This document shows positions 8,398 to 17,348 of a stretch of DNA of 64,000 nt, piece after piece. The DNA is from Serinicoccus profundi. Lineage in GTDB: Bacteria; Actinomycetota; Actinomycetes; Actinomycetales; Dermatophilaceae. Made by a program: the position numbers and the translations under genes. Within the stretch, counting starts at the first letter, position 1. Each line of letters starts with the position of its first letter. Below the pieces are notes generated by a model. The model was not told the DNA's origin, made no database searches, and saw only the letters and a program-made list of their open reading frames with translations. The stretch covers positions 1,302,001 through 1,366,000 of the forward strand of contig NZ_CP042862.1 of NCBI RefSeq assembly GCF_008001015.1, written 5' to 3'.

Positions 8398-9693
8398 TCA
8401 TGATGCTTCGCCGTTCTCGAGGTTGTTCAGGAGCTGGGTGAAGAGCTGGGCTCGGTGGGTCTGGCCCTTGGCGTGGGCGTCGTCCTGCTGGGCCTGGAGA
8501 GTGGGGCGAAAGGCGATGGTGGTCTGGAAGAAGGTGCAGGTCTCGCAGATCGACTCGAAGGCGCAGTCGAGCTCGGGGGGCCTGGTGCAGTAGCCGTTGC
8601 CGAGCATTCGGGAGTGCTCGCGACGGAGGCGGGCCATGTTGGGTCCGAGGGCGTCGGCGGGCAGCTGGGCGGGGTCGTTGTAGAGGGCGTCGACCTTGTC
8701 GGTGACGGCGAAGTACTCCTCCGCGACGGTGCGGTTGGCGATGCGGGCGTAGCGCAGGGTCATGTCCATCGAGGAGTGGCCTAGCATCGCGGCGATGGCT
8801 TCCAGGGACATGCCGCGGTTGATGGCCTGGGTGGCCAGGGTGTGGCGCAGCTGGTGGGGGTGGATGTGGCCCAGCCCGGCGGCGGCGCCGGCCTTGTTGA
8901 TCATCCGGGTGACGGTGTGCCGGTCCAGCGCCCGGCCGTTCTCCCTGGGCAGCAGCAGCGGGTGGGTGGGGTCGACGTGGGTGGCCCGGTAGTCCTGGAT
9001 CAGAGTCACCACGTGCGGGTGCAGGGGCAGGTAGCGGTCCTGGTGCAGCTTGCCGACCGGGACGTGCAGCCAGGGTCCGGCGCCGATGTGCACGAGCGCG
9101 TCGGCGGGCAGCGCGGTGTACTCGCTGACCCGCAGACCGGTGCGCAGCAGCACCTCCACGGTCACGCGCAGCAGCATCCGGGGCTGGGCCTGGGCGGCGC
9201 GCAGCAGCCGGGCGGCGCTCGGGTCGTCCAGTGCTTTGGGCAGGGGCCGGTCCTGGCGGGGCAGGTCCCCGGAGAACATCGGCACCCGGGCCGGGGCGTC
9301 GTCCCAGTCCCACTCGGCGATCCGGATGAAGAACATCCGCAGCGTGCCGAGCCGGCCGGCGATGGTGGCCAGGCCCAGCGGGGCGCCGCCGCGGCCGGGG
9401 CGTGCGGCCAGCCACGGCTTGTAGGCCTCGATGGTGGACCGGTCGATGTCGGCCACGCAGGCCAGGGCCGGGGTGTGGGTGAGCAGGTAGGTGGCGAAGC
9501 AGCGCAGCGACTGGTCGGCGCCGTTGACGCTGCCCGGGCGCAGCACGCAGGCGATCTGGGTCAGGTAGGCCTGCATGGTGGCCGCGACCATGGGCAGCTC
9601 GGCGGCGATCTGGTCCCAGGTCGCGACCGGTGCGGCGCCGCCGCGCTGGTCCTGCCCGGGGTCGAACCGGACCGGCAGAGCGGTGGTGCTCAT
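8398..9693 (-). CDS. tyrosine recombinase, TnpB-like with C-terminal Cys cluster
   Basis: The protein has 431 residues. A core-binding domain occupies about residues 20-150. The catalytic domain has Arg in LLRTGLRVSEY, Lys in VGKLHQDRYLPL, HxxR in HQLRHTLATQ, His in MLGHSSMDM and the nucleophile Tyr in TLRYARIA. After it comes a C-terminal extension with a Cys cluster (CAFESICETCTFF), as in Tn554 TnpB-type enzymes; it may bind zinc. It would cut and rejoin DNA through a 3'-phosphotyrosine during movement of the surrounding element. Its ATG overlaps the stop of the upstream recombinase (ATGA), so both are made from one message and probably act as a heteromer. Confidence 0.88.
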   Translation of the reverse strand: MSTTALPVRFDPGQDQRGGAAPVATWDQIAAELPMVAATMQAYLTQIACVLRPGSVNGADQSLRCFATYLLTHTPALACVADIDRSTIEAYKPWLAARPGRGGAPLGLATIAGRLGTLRMFFIRIAEWDWDDAPARVPMFSGDLPRQDRPLPKALDDPSAARLLRAAQAQPRMLLRVTVEVLLRTGLRVSEYTALPADALVHIGAGPWLHVPVGKLHQDRYLPLHPHVVTLIQDYRATHVDPTHPLLLPRENGRALDRHTVTRMINKAGAAAGLGHIHPHQLRHTLATQAINRGMSLEAIAAMLGHSSMDMTLRYARIANRTVAEEYFAVTDKVDALYNDPAQLPADALGPNMARLRREHSRMLGNGYCTRPPELDCAFESICETCTFFQTTIAFRPTLQAQQDDAHAKGQTHRAQLFTQLLNNLENGEAS

Positions 9694-10796
9694 CGCAGCC
9701 TCCGGAACCCCGGCAGCGCCGGTCGCTCACCGGCGGGCGGTGTGAGGGTCGGGAGGGCGCCGGGGGTGCCGGCGAAGACCTGGGCGTCGATGACCTCGGC
9801 GGCCCTGCGGTACTGGGAGGCCAACCAGTCGTCGGCCAGGTGCAGGTAGATCCGGGTGGACTCGATCGAGGCGTGCCCGGCCTGTGCCTGGACGGCCTCC
9901 AGGGCCATCCCGGCCTCCCGCAGCCGGGTCAGGCAGGTGTGCCGCAGCTCGTGGCAGGTGCCGTGGGACAGGCCCGCGCGGGCCCGGGCACCGGTCAGGA
10001 CCTGGTCGATGCCGCGCACGGTCAGCGGTTGCCCGCGGGTGGGACCCTTGAGCACGACGAACAACCGGTCGGTCGCGGCGTCGGCGGGACGTTCGGTGGT
10101 CAGGTAGTCGGCGACCGCGGTGAAGAACCTGGCCGAGACGGGCACGATGCGTTGCCGTCCGCCCTTGCCCTCGGCGATGAACACCCGCCGTTCGGCGAGG
10201 CGCAGGTCTTCCAGGCGCAGGCCCAGGACCTCGCAGCGGCGCAGCCCGCCGAGCACCATCGCCGCGACCATGGCCCGGTCCCGGTGGGTGCGCAGGGCGC
10301 CGGTGAGGGCGTCGACCTCGGCTGGGGCCAGGATCTGCGGCAGGGACCGGACCCGCCTGGTCAACGGCACGCCCTGGGAGGGCCGGGATCTCTCCCGGCG
10401 GGTCGGCAGCCCCCGGGGAACCGGGTTGGTGACCACGTCCCCGCGGACCTGCAAGAAGGCGTAGAACCCGGAGATCGTGGAGACCCGCCGGGCGATCGTG
10501 GCCGGCCCGACCCCGCCACCACCGTGCCGGGGCAGGCCCTGGACGACGCCGGCGGGCCGGCCGGTGCGCTGGGCGGTGATGAAGGCGAGCACGTCGGCCG
10601 GGACCGCCTCGGTCGGGTCCTTGCCGAGCACGCCCAGGAAGATCCTCAGGTCGTACGCCGCGGCCAGGACCGTGTTCGGCCGGCACCGCCCGGACAGGAA
10701 GTCCAGGTAGTCGTCCGCGCAGGCGACCCCGACCCGCAGCAGCACCTCACCCGAGGGCCCTCGCGACCTGACCAGACACGGATCCAGACCCGACAT
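9690..10796 (-). CDS. tyrosine recombinase, TnpA/XerC-like
   Basis: The protein has 368 residues from the ATG that follows GGGAGG by eight bases; two farther upstream in-frame starts (up to 10832) lack such a site. A SAM-like core-binding domain (YLDFLSGRCRPNTVLAAAYD) precedes a catalytic domain with Arg in LGGLRRCEVLGL, Lys in EGKGGRQRIVP, HELRHTCLTRL, the His in QAGHASIES and Tyr in TRIYLHLA. All catalytic residues are present. It is the first gene of a coupled pair and would act on the inverted repeats at the ends of its element. Confidence 0.88.
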   Translation of the reverse strand: MSGLDPCLVRSRGPSGEVLLRVGVACADDYLDFLSGRCRPNTVLAAAYDLRIFLGVLGKDPTEAVPADVLAFITAQRTGRPAGVVQGLPRHGGGGVGPATIARRVSTISGFYAFLQVRGDVVTNPVPRGLPTRRERSRPSQGVPLTRRVRSLPQILAPAEVDALTGALRTHRDRAMVAAMVLGGLRRCEVLGLRLEDLRLAERRVFIAEGKGGRQRIVPVSARFFTAVADYLTTERPADAATDRLFVVLKGPTRGQPLTVRGIDQVLTGARARAGLSHGTCHELRHTCLTRLREAGMALEAVQAQAGHASIESTRIYLHLADDWLASQYRRAAEVIDAQVFAGTPGALPTLTPPAGERPALPGFRRLR

Positions 10797-10856
10797 GTCA
10801 CGACCTCCCGGTCCCTCGACCATCAGCCACACCGGCTGGTCGAAATCTCCCGGAAG

Positions 10857-10869
10857 ATCACGTGCATAA
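10857..10869 (-). repeat. right terminal inverted repeat of the recombinase element
   Basis: Exact reverse complement of the 13 bases at the left end of the element. Confidence 0.8.
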
Positions 10870-10921
10870 CAAGCAGATCCGGACGTTTCTCGCCTGCCCC
10901 GGGGAACAGGGTGAGTTCGTC

Positions 10922-11431
10922 ATGCGTCCGATTACCATGATCAGGACCCGTGTTCGCGTAGCCGCAACGATGTCGGTCACGGTGCTGTTGGTTGGGGGCT
11001 GCGGTGACGTCTCGCGGGAGGGAACCCCAGGTGTGTCGGCCCCACCTGGCACGGTCGTTCAGGTTCACAAGGACGTGGCGTTCTACCCGGCTTGCGGCAA
11101 CGAGGTGCTCAACTTGAATGGGACCAAGTGGTACCAGCTCCTTCCAGAAGAGCAGCGGGCATTGCGCGAGGACCCTGACGATGCGGACTCGATGGGTCCC
11201 GCTTTGCCGGAGGCGTTCATGATCGTCCGTAGCTCCGCGCCTCCGTTGCCAGGACCGCAGCGGACGCCGTCCCTCGGCATCCATGTTCCGGCTGTCGTTG
11301 CGCCCGGGAGAGGTGACGACATTGGTGACGTGACTGTCTTCGGCGACGGCCTCGCTCGCTTCGAGTCCGACAGCGGGGACCTGACGACTTGGCTAACCCG
11401 GGAGAAGCGCACCTACAACTGGGTCTGCTGA
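10922..11431 (+). CDS. hypothetical lipoprotein
   Basis: This 169-residue protein has a basic start (MRPITMIRTRVRV), a hydrophobic stretch and a lipobox LVGGC, so it should be lipid-anchored outside the membrane after about residue 27. The ATG has AGGGTGAG about seven bases upstream; an in-frame ATG at 10937 is an alternative. The mature part (CGNEVLNLNGTKWYQLLPEE) resembles no family I know. GC content is lower and the spelling less biased than in neighbouring genes, which fits its place between mobile elements. Confidence 0.65.
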   Translation: MRPITMIRTRVRVAATMSVTVLLVGGCGDVSREGTPGVSAPPGTVVQVHKDVAFYPACGNEVLNLNGTKWYQLLPEEQRALREDPDDADSMGPALPEAFMIVRSSAPPLPGPQRTPSLGIHVPAVVAPGRGDDIGDVTVFGDGLARFESDSGDLTTWLTREKRTYNWVC

Positions 11432-11570
11432 CCGCCTCAGGTCGACAGGCGCTTAAGTCCGTCGAGGAGCACCCCGCGGCATGCGGCAGTAGCGCGCACT
11501 GGATGAAGGCCCGCCGTGCCAGACTCGGGCATGCCTGACCAGCGCCTGCACACCCTTGTCGCCGTTAACG

Positions 11571-12221
11571 GGCTCTCCGCATTTGAGCGGGGCGTGTGCT
11601 GATTTCATGCTGCTGGTCTCTGCCCTCGGGTGAGGGCGATGTGGACCATGATGCGCCTTCGGTAGTTGTCCATGTTGGTGAAGCCGCATCCGACACGCTT
11701 GGTTTGCTTGATGATCCGGTTGAAGCCCTCGGTGCGGGCGTTGGTCACGTCCTCGGTGAGCGCGACGAGCACCGCTGGCCACCAGGTGTCGATCGTGGTC
11801 GCCAGGCGGCTGGTTTCCTCCATGTCGGCGCGGGCGGCGGCGTCGTAGAAGTCGTACAGCCTGCGCCGGATCTGGTGCGGCTGGTGTTCGGCCAGCAGCA
11901 GGCGCAGGCGTTCCTTGACGGCATGCGCGGCGGCGATCTCGTTGGTCGGATCCTCGGGGGCGAGGGCGGGGTTGAACCGGGCCTTTTGCTTGACGGTGAG
12001 GTGCTCGTAGCCGGTGAGCAGCAGTTGCCGGCTGGCCCAGACTTTGTCGGTGGCGGTGCCGCGGCGGCCGTGCAGTTGCCGGGTGATTCGTTGACGGACC
12101 TGGGTGACCATGAGGTTGGCGAGGGCGACGAGATGCCACTTGTCGACTGCGATCCGCGCGTCCGGCAGGGCGGTGCGGATCCCGTTCGACAGGTACAACA
12201 GCGCCCGCCCGGGGGGTGTCA
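11571..12221 (-). mobile_element. ISL3-family remnant, 5' part lost
   Basis: One end, GGCTCTCCGCATTTGAGCGG at 11571-11590, looks like an ISL3 terminal repeat. The transposase C-terminal part (11605 to about 12200) follows it. On the other side the element stops at the IS256 boundary near 12222, and no matching ISL3 sequence resumes beyond the IS256 copy at 13680. The rest was therefore deleted rather than merely split. Confidence 0.65.
11605..12221 (-). pseudogene. ISL3-family transposase, C-terminal fragment
   Basis: About 200 codons in one frame match the last part of the DDE transposase_12 domain: ALPDARIAVDKWHLVALANL, MVTQVRQRITRQ, then KERLRLLLAEHQP and a tail with TEGFNRIIKQTKRVGCGF, where the Glu is the last DDE residue. 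The N-terminal zinc-binding and first catalytic parts are missing. The frame runs on into the IS256 terminal repeat without a start, so it is not expressed as a functional enzyme. Confidence 0.75.
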
Positions 12222-12224
12222 GAT

Positions 12225-13676
12225 GGTCTGTGTAAGTGCCGGGTCTCCGACCGAGAAGGAGATTGACTGTGAGCATGACGCACGACGAGATGAGGGCCGA
12301 GGATCTGGACCAGGTCGAGGTGGAGCATCGGGCCGCGGCTGCGCGGCTGCGTGAGGAGTTCTTCGACGACGAGCTGGTCGACAAGTTGCTCGCGGCGACC
12401 GGTGAGCGCGGGGTGTCCTTGACCGGGGCCGGTGGCTTCCTGCCCGAGATGATCAAGACCGTCCTGGAGCGCGGCATGGGAGCCGAGCTGACCGACCACC
12501 TCGGGTACGCCAAGGGCGACGCGGCCGGCCGAGGTTCGGGGAACTCCCGCAACGGCACGACCCCCAAGACGGTGGGCACCGAGGTCGGTGACATCGCCCT
12601 GGACCAGCCGAGGGACCGCAACTCCACGTTCTCCTCGGCGCTGGTGCCCAAGGGCGCCCGCCGCCTCGGCGGGCTGGAGGACATGATCATCTCCCTGTAC
12701 GCCGGCGGGATGACCGTTCGCGACATCCAGCATCATCTGGGCGCGACGCTGGGCACCGAGCTGAGCCACGAGACGATCAGCAACGTCACCGACGCCGTGC
12801 TCGAGGAGGTCAAGGCCTGGCAGTCCCGCCCGCTGGAGGCGTTCTACCCGGTGATCTACCTCGACGCCCTGGTGGTCAAGGTCCGCGACGGGTCGCACGT
12901 GACCAACCGCTCGGCGCACGTGGCCGTCGGCGTCGACATGGACGGCGTCAAGCACGTCCTGGGCATTTGGGTCCAGGCCACCGAGGGCGCCAAGTTCTGG
13001 GCCGGCGTGTGCGCCCAGCTGGCCAACCGCGGCGTCAAGGACGTGCTCATCGTCTGCTGCGACGGGCTGACCGGCCTGGCCGAGGCGATCGAGGCGACCT
13101 GGCCGCACGCGATGGTGCAGACCTGCGTGGTGCACCTGATCCGGGCCTCGATGCGGTTCGTCTCCTACGCCGACCGCAAGGCCGTCGCCGCGATGCTGCG
13201 CCCGATCTACACCGCCGCTGACGAGGACGCAGCGCTCATGGCGCTGGCCGCCTTCGCCGACTCCAACCTGGGCAAGAAGTACCCCGCTGCGGTCGCCACC
13301 TGGGAGAACGCCTGGGACCGGTTCATCCCCTTCCTGGCGTTCGGGCCCGCGCTGCGCAAGGTCATCTACACGACCAACAGCATCGAGAGCCTGAACTACC
13401 AGCTGCGCAAGATCATCAAGAACCGCGGCCACTTCCCCAGCGACGAGGCCGTGATCAAGCTGCTCTGGCTGGCAATCATGAACATCGAGGACAAACGAGC
13501 CCGAGAACGAGCCAAGCAGGCCAGCAAGGGCAAAGACCGAAAGTCGGTGCCCCGCCTGATCGAAGGCGCCGCCGTCACCGGTTGGAAAGCCGCCCTTGGC
13601 GAGCTCGCCCTCGTCTACCCCGACCGCGTAAACGCCTACCTGTAAACCCAATGTGACCCACATCACTTACACAAAC
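12225..13676 (+). mobile_element. IS256-family insertion sequence
   Basis: The left end GGTCTGTGTAAGTG (12225-12238) and right end CACTTACACAAAC (13664-13676) form imperfect inverted repeats, with TCTGTGTAAGTG against TTTGTGTAAGTG. One intact transposase gene lies between them. The flanking bases do not give a clear 8-9 bp target duplication, in agreement with loss of DNA next to it. Confidence 0.8.
12269..13645 (+). CDS. IS256-family transposase (mutator type)
   Basis: This 458-residue DDE transposase has the catalytic Asp in VIYLDALVVKVRD, the second Asp in IVCCDGLTGLAEAI and the Glu in TTNSIESLNYQLRK. The N-terminal GAELTDHLGYAKGD is also characteristic of the family. GTG is taken as the start because AAGGAG lies eight bases before it; an ATG two codons later is possible. 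The gene is complete and the copy could be active. Its insertion cuts off the ISL3 remnant on its left. Confidence 0.93.
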   Translation: MSMTHDEMRAEDLDQVEVEHRAAAARLREEFFDDELVDKLLAATGERGVSLTGAGGFLPEMIKTVLERGMGAELTDHLGYAKGDAAGRGSGNSRNGTTPKTVGTEVGDIALDQPRDRNSTFSSALVPKGARRLGGLEDMIISLYAGGMTVRDIQHHLGATLGTELSHETISNVTDAVLEEVKAWQSRPLEAFYPVIYLDALVVKVRDGSHVTNRSAHVAVGVDMDGVKHVLGIWVQATEGAKFWAGVCAQLANRGVKDVLIVCCDGLTGLAEAIEATWPHAMVQTCVVHLIRASMRFVSYADRKAVAAMLRPIYTAADEDAALMALAAFADSNLGKKYPAAVATWENAWDRFIPFLAFGPALRKVIYTTNSIESLNYQLRKIIKNRGHFPSDEAVIKLLWLAIMNIEDKRARERAKQASKGKDRKSVPRLIEGAAVTGWKAALGELALVYPDRVNAYL

Positions 13677-13844
13677 ATCGTGACAAGCTCCCCGCCCGCA
13701 CACCCGCCTCGGCAACGCCCCACCCGCCGAGTACGAGGCAGCGCACTGCGCTGAGCCCACCAAGTCATCGCGACCGGCAATGACACCTGCATAGACGTGG
13801 CATCAACGCGTAGATGTTTCAGTTTCTTCTGTGCTGGAGCTGTG

Positions 13845-14936
13845 TCAGGTGCTGGACCGGGTGTAGGCAGCGGCGCGCACCACATCGTCGTCCTCCAGTC
13901 CAGCTCCTAGAGCTCCGCCCACGGTGGCCAGGCTGGCGGTGAGCCAGCTGATCTTCGCGTAGTCCAAAGCGTTCACTGGGTGACCGGCGACACCGGCCAG
14001 TACCTGCTCGTCGATGAGCAGCAGCGCGCCGCCCCAGGACAGGATGAATAAGCCGAGGTAGAACACCACAACCCCGATGGCCACGGTCGCGGTGGTGGCC
14101 AAATTGAACAGGATCACCTGCTCACGTTGGGCTCGCCGCCGTGGGCGCTCCCACAAGTCGGCTCCCAGGATCAGGGTGGCACTCACCGCCCCGATCGCCA
14201 TCACCGCCAGCAGGACCAAGCGCACCGGCCCGTAGGCCATGGCCAGTACCCATAGGTCCGAGGCCACCAATGTCAGCATGCCGGTGGCCGCTGCCACGAC
14301 CAGCGCCCGGGAGAGCCGGGCCACGAAGGCCCAAGGCTGGTTGGCGCGGATCATGCCCAGCAGCAACCGCACGTTGCCGCTCAGCACTCGGGCCGTGAAC
14401 TGCACGACGTTGTCGTCCGGGCGTTCGTCGAGATCGGTGGACAGCTGGTGGGCTCTTCGAGCAAGATCCCGCTGGGCGTTGCGGTCTTCGGCGTCGTAGC
14501 CCAGGAGCTGCCCGACCACGTGCACGGTGGTCTCTTGCACCTTCTGCCGCACGTGCACGGGTCCCAGGGTTGGGACGGAGACCAGTCCTACCCCGTGCAC
14601 GGGGCTGAGCTGGGTGAGCACCGGACGTCGGCCGGTCTTCAGGGGGATCTCGGTGAGCACCACGGCCAAATCCCAGTTCTCCTCCAGCACGCGGTTTCGG
14701 GCCGCCTCCAGCAGGTCCAAGGTCTCGGTGGGTGGATCGACCAGCCGGTCTTCGGCCATCTTCAGTTGCCAGCGCACTCCCGGATACCGCTGCACCAAAA
14801 TCTTGCGCACCGAGGTGGTGACATCGGGGCCGAGCATCGCAGTCAGGGATGGTGAGACCACCAGGCCGATGAGCAGCTCGGCATCGGAAAGGGGTTCGGC
14901 AGGATCGGCGGTGGATCGGCAACGCTCAGCAGTCAC
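13845..14936 (-). CDS. conserved membrane protein of unknown function
   Basis: The protein has about 363 residues. The soluble N-terminal 200 include LSDAELLIGLVVSP, RYPGVRWQLKMAEDRLV and NWDLAVVLTEIPL. Four or five membrane helices follow (ALVVAAATGMLTLVASDLW, LVLLAVMAIGAVSATLI, ATTATVAIGVVVFYLGLF) and a final loop LATVGGALGAGLEDDDVV. I believe this is a family conserved in actinobacteria without known function. The start is uncertain: the GTG at 14936 is close behind GGAGG, and an in-frame GTG at 15008 adds 24 residues. The 165 bases between its stop and IS256 hold nothing I recognise. Confidence 0.65.
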   Translation of the reverse strand: MTAERCRSTADPAEPLSDAELLIGLVVSPSLTAMLGPDVTTSVRKILVQRYPGVRWQLKMAEDRLVDPPTETLDLLEAARNRVLEENWDLAVVLTEIPLKTGRRPVLTQLSPVHGVGLVSVPTLGPVHVRQKVQETTVHVVGQLLGYDAEDRNAQRDLARRAHQLSTDLDERPDDNVVQFTARVLSGNVRLLLGMIRANQPWAFVARLSRALVVAAATGMLTLVASDLWVLAMAYGPVRLVLLAVMAIGAVSATLILGADLWERPRRRAQREQVILFNLATTATVAIGVVVFYLGLFILSWGGALLLIDEQVLAGVAGHPVNALDYAKISWLTASLATVGGALGAGLEDDDVVRAAAYTRSST

Positions 14937-15285
14937 CCCTCCATGGTGAGGCAACCACGGGTCGGATTGCCACTGGCTCGATGGAGCCCCCAAGGTTTCG
15001 TGCAGCACCGCGGGCCGGATTCGGTGGTCGCCTCGATCCCGGAAAGAACGGTGCTGCTCACTGCGAAATCCTCTCCCCGCCGACGCCGCCAGCGCGAAGA
15101 CATCACAGCCAGCGGGCCCGGGACCTGCCGGTGTCGAGGACGGCTTCTCGATGATGCTGCAGTGACGGATCGGTTGAAGTGCTTCGGCGGTGTGGGAGCA
15201 GTGATCCGCGTGGGGCCGGTCGATTCCGTTCGGACAGGTGATGCATCGACTGCCCAGCGGCAGAGGCGTGCGTCATCGATGGACG

Positions 15286-15855
15286 CTAGATCGGGGCAGC
15301 GATCGCGAGCCCCCCGGTTAGGAGCAACGCCACCCCGGTGAGTGCGCATACCCTGCCCGCGCCAGTAGTGCTCATGTCGTCCCCGTCTGCCGTGGGGCGG
15401 TCGGTGCCGTAGATGACGGCGAGGCCGAGCGCGAGAACGATGGGGAGCAGTATGTAGAGAAGGCTCTGGTAAAGCCACGCGTACGGTACGAAGTGCACTG
15501 CTCCGGCGAGGGAGAAGAGGAGCGGAACCAAGGTGTAGCGGCCTCGCACCGTCAGCACGATCAGCAGCGGCAGGACGAGTAGTTGAGAAACAGAAATCAG
15601 GATCCCTAGCTGGGTGATGAGCTCGCCACCCGGTCTTGTCTCGAACATCCCTAGCCAGGCCGAGATGCCGAGTGCGACGGGTAGGGCGACCATCCCCTGA
15701 AACAAGGTGGCCGTTACCGCCCGCTTGGGCTCGGTGGCGCGCCACAGTGCGGCGCAAGCCAGCCAGGTCGTGCCGTACGCGAGGAGGAAGACCGCCCCGC
15801 TGTAGTTGCTTCGCGCGAGATCGACCAGGGCTTCTTCGAGGCCAGACATGGACAT
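15286..15855 (-). CDS. hypothetical integral membrane protein
   Basis: 189 residues with five to six hydrophobic helices (SGAVFLLAYGTTWLACAALW, TLFQGMVALPVALGISAWLG, LVLPLLIVLTVRG, ILLPIVLALGLAVIYG and a C-terminal helix). The layout resembles DUF7010-type membrane proteins, but that is a weak match by memory. Two ATG codons (15855 and 15849) are possible starts; neither has a clear ribosome site. The 350 bases to the next gene on the left-hand side (14937-15285) show no convincing gene, RNA or repeat. Confidence 0.55.
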   Translation of the reverse strand: MSMSGLEEALVDLARSNYSGAVFLLAYGTTWLACAALWRATEPKRAVTATLFQGMVALPVALGISAWLGMFETRPGGELITQLGILISVSQLLVLPLLIVLTVRGRYTLVPLLFSLAGAVHFVPYAWLYQSLLYILLPIVLALGLAVIYGTDRPTADGDDMSTTGAGRVCALTGVALLLTGGLAIAAPI

Positions 15856-15915
15856 GAGTATTGCCGAACGGACGACGCAGACGTCCTGAGCGCGGCAAAG
15901 ATGCTCCTATTGGTG

Positions 15916-17124
15916 TCAAGCGGCGTTGAGCCATTCGCGGTAGGCCTGGGCGAGCTGGTCGTCGCGTCGTTTGCCGCGTTCGATCTGGGAGATGGCGGTG
16001 GGCCAGACGTGCAGGTCGGTGGCGGCGGCGGCCAGGGTGAGGTTCTTGGCGTGCCGGGCGGGGCGTAGGTCGCTGTAGTCGGGGACGGTGCTCCGGCCGA
16101 TCAGGGCCTGGTAGATCTCGCGGGCGACGGCGCGCTTGAGGGAGCGGTAGACGTCCTTCTTCGTCCAGTTCCGGGCCAGGTGGGTGTCGCGGTAGGCCCG
16201 GGTGCGGGCGTCGTTGGACATGCGGTTGTTCACGATCAGGTGCAGGGCGCTGTTGGCGGCGCGGTCCCCGCCGCGGGAGAGGCGGTGGCGGTCGGTGCGT
16301 CCGGAGCTGACCGGGACGGGCGCGGTCCCGCAGAGGGCGGCGAAGGAGGGCCCGGAGCGCAGCCGCTCGGGGTTGTTTCCGGCGGACAGCAGCAGCTGGG
16401 CGCCGATCACGGGGCCGACGCCTTTGATCGCGAGCAGTGCCGGGTTCGCCGCGGCCGCGCGGGCGCCGATCCGTGCGGTGAGGTCGGCGATCTCGGTGGT
16501 CAGGTGACGGTGGCGGCGGGCCAGGGTGCGCAGGGAGTAGAGGACGTCGGCGTGGTCGGCGTCGGCCACCTGCGCCGGCCGGCAGCCGGCGAGGGTGGCC
16601 AGCAGCCGGGCCGGTGGCAGGTCCCGGTGGGTGTCGCGGATCCTGGCGGGGGCGTTGATGAGCAGGGCGCCGATCTGCCGCCACGCGGCCTGCTGCGCCT
16701 TCAGCGCGGAGCGGCGGGCCACCATCAACGCGCGCAGCGACTCGATCGAGCCGTCCTTCGTAGGGGTGGTCGCCTCGCCGGAGAGGACCGAGCGGGCGGC
16801 CCGGTAGGCGTCGAGGCGGTCGCTCTTGCCGGCCCGTCGGCGCTCGGCCGGGCGGGTGCGGTTGACCTCCACGACCAGGATGCCGGCACCGGCCAGGGCG
16901 GTGGTCACGCCGCGGCCGTAGCTGCTGGTGCCCTCCACCCCGACCACGGCCACCGGTCCGTGGCCGGTCAGCCAGGCCACCGCGGCCCGGTACCCGGTGC
17001 CGGTGGTGGCGAACTCGTGGTCGGCGACGTCGCGGCCCAGGCCGTCGATGAGCGCGACGTGGATGGTGTCGGTGTGCGAGTCGATGCCACCGACCAGTCC
17101 TGCGTGCGGGGTGGGGTTTGTCAT
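15916..17124 (-). CDS. IS110-family transposase (DEDD/serine recombinase)
   Basis: The protein has 402 residues. The RuvC-like DEDD domain is complete: Asp in GGIDSHTDTIHVALID, Glu in VVGVEGTSSYGRG, and Asp pair in KSDRLDAYRAAR. The C-terminal Tnp20 domain contains GVGPVIGAQLLLSAG and PVSSGRTDRHRLSRGGDRAAN with the candidate catalytic serine. A helix-turn-helix-like tail (LHVWPTAISQIERGKRRDD) ends the protein. IS110 enzymes insert without terminal inverted repeats and are guided by a bridge RNA made from a non-coding end of the element; the candidate region lies upstream at 17125-17340. The gene is intact. Confidence 0.92.
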   Translation of the reverse strand: MTNPTPHAGLVGGIDSHTDTIHVALIDGLGRDVADHEFATTGTGYRAAVAWLTGHGPVAVVGVEGTSSYGRGVTTALAGAGILVVEVNRTRPAERRRAGKSDRLDAYRAARSVLSGEATTPTKDGSIESLRALMVARRSALKAQQAAWRQIGALLINAPARIRDTHRDLPPARLLATLAGCRPAQVADADHADVLYSLRTLARRHRHLTTEIADLTARIGARAAAANPALLAIKGVGPVIGAQLLLSAGNNPERLRSGPSFAALCGTAPVPVSSGRTDRHRLSRGGDRAANSALHLIVNNRMSNDARTRAYRDTHLARNWTKKDVYRSLKRAVAREIYQALIGRSTVPDYSDLRPARHAKNLTLAAAATDLHVWPTAISQIERGKRRDDQLAQAYREWLNAA

Positions 17125-17340
17125 GATGGGTGCTGCCCTTCGATCCGATGGGTAGGCACCGTCCGGACCGGGACAGACAGGACATACACCAGGCCCTGCA
17201 TCGGCCAGGCTCGTATTAGGTCATGACCCGCCCGGGCGGTGCCCAGGTGAGGCGCTCCGGCGGCCGGACCGATCTTTGCAAGGGCAACCCAGCAGGGCGC
17301 CAGTCAGACGACGAGTCACGACCACCGGAGCACTTGCCAT
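17125..17340 (-). other. candidate non-coding (bridge RNA) end of the IS110 element
   Basis: About 215 bases upstream of the IS110 transposase, on its strand, have no gene. They contain several self-complementary stretches (GTCCGGAC at 17160; GGCACC near 17153 with GGTGCC near 17239). In the IS110 family the guide RNA is encoded in this position. The exact ends and the loop guides cannot be set from one copy. Confidence 0.3.
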
Positions 17341-17348
17341 CATGTATG

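Larger units (their letters stand above)
8370..10869. mobile_element. 2,500-bp element with two tyrosine recombinases and 13-bp inverted repeats
   Basis: TTATGCACGTGAT at 8370-8382 and its exact reverse complement ATCACGTGCATAA at 10857-10869 bracket two overlapping recombinase genes and nothing else. The repeats lie 15 bases outside one gene and about 60 bases outside the other. No longer match and no obvious target duplication is seen in the flanks. Both ends share the palindromic core CACGTG, which could be the crossover region. The arrangement recalls Tn554 TnpA/TnpB and the recombinase-in-trio elements, but with two genes and inverted repeats. Confidence 0.75.

Noticed and set aside
11453-13666. 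A 737-codon minus-strand frame across the IS elements
   Set aside because: It is antisense to the IS256 transposase and out of frame with the ISL3 remnant. Its composition (Arg, His, Pro, Gly) is that of a shadow frame.
14943-15341. A plus-strand frame of about 130 codons between two membrane-protein genes
   Set aside because: Arg-rich, no family features, no ribosome site, and partly antisense to the next gene.
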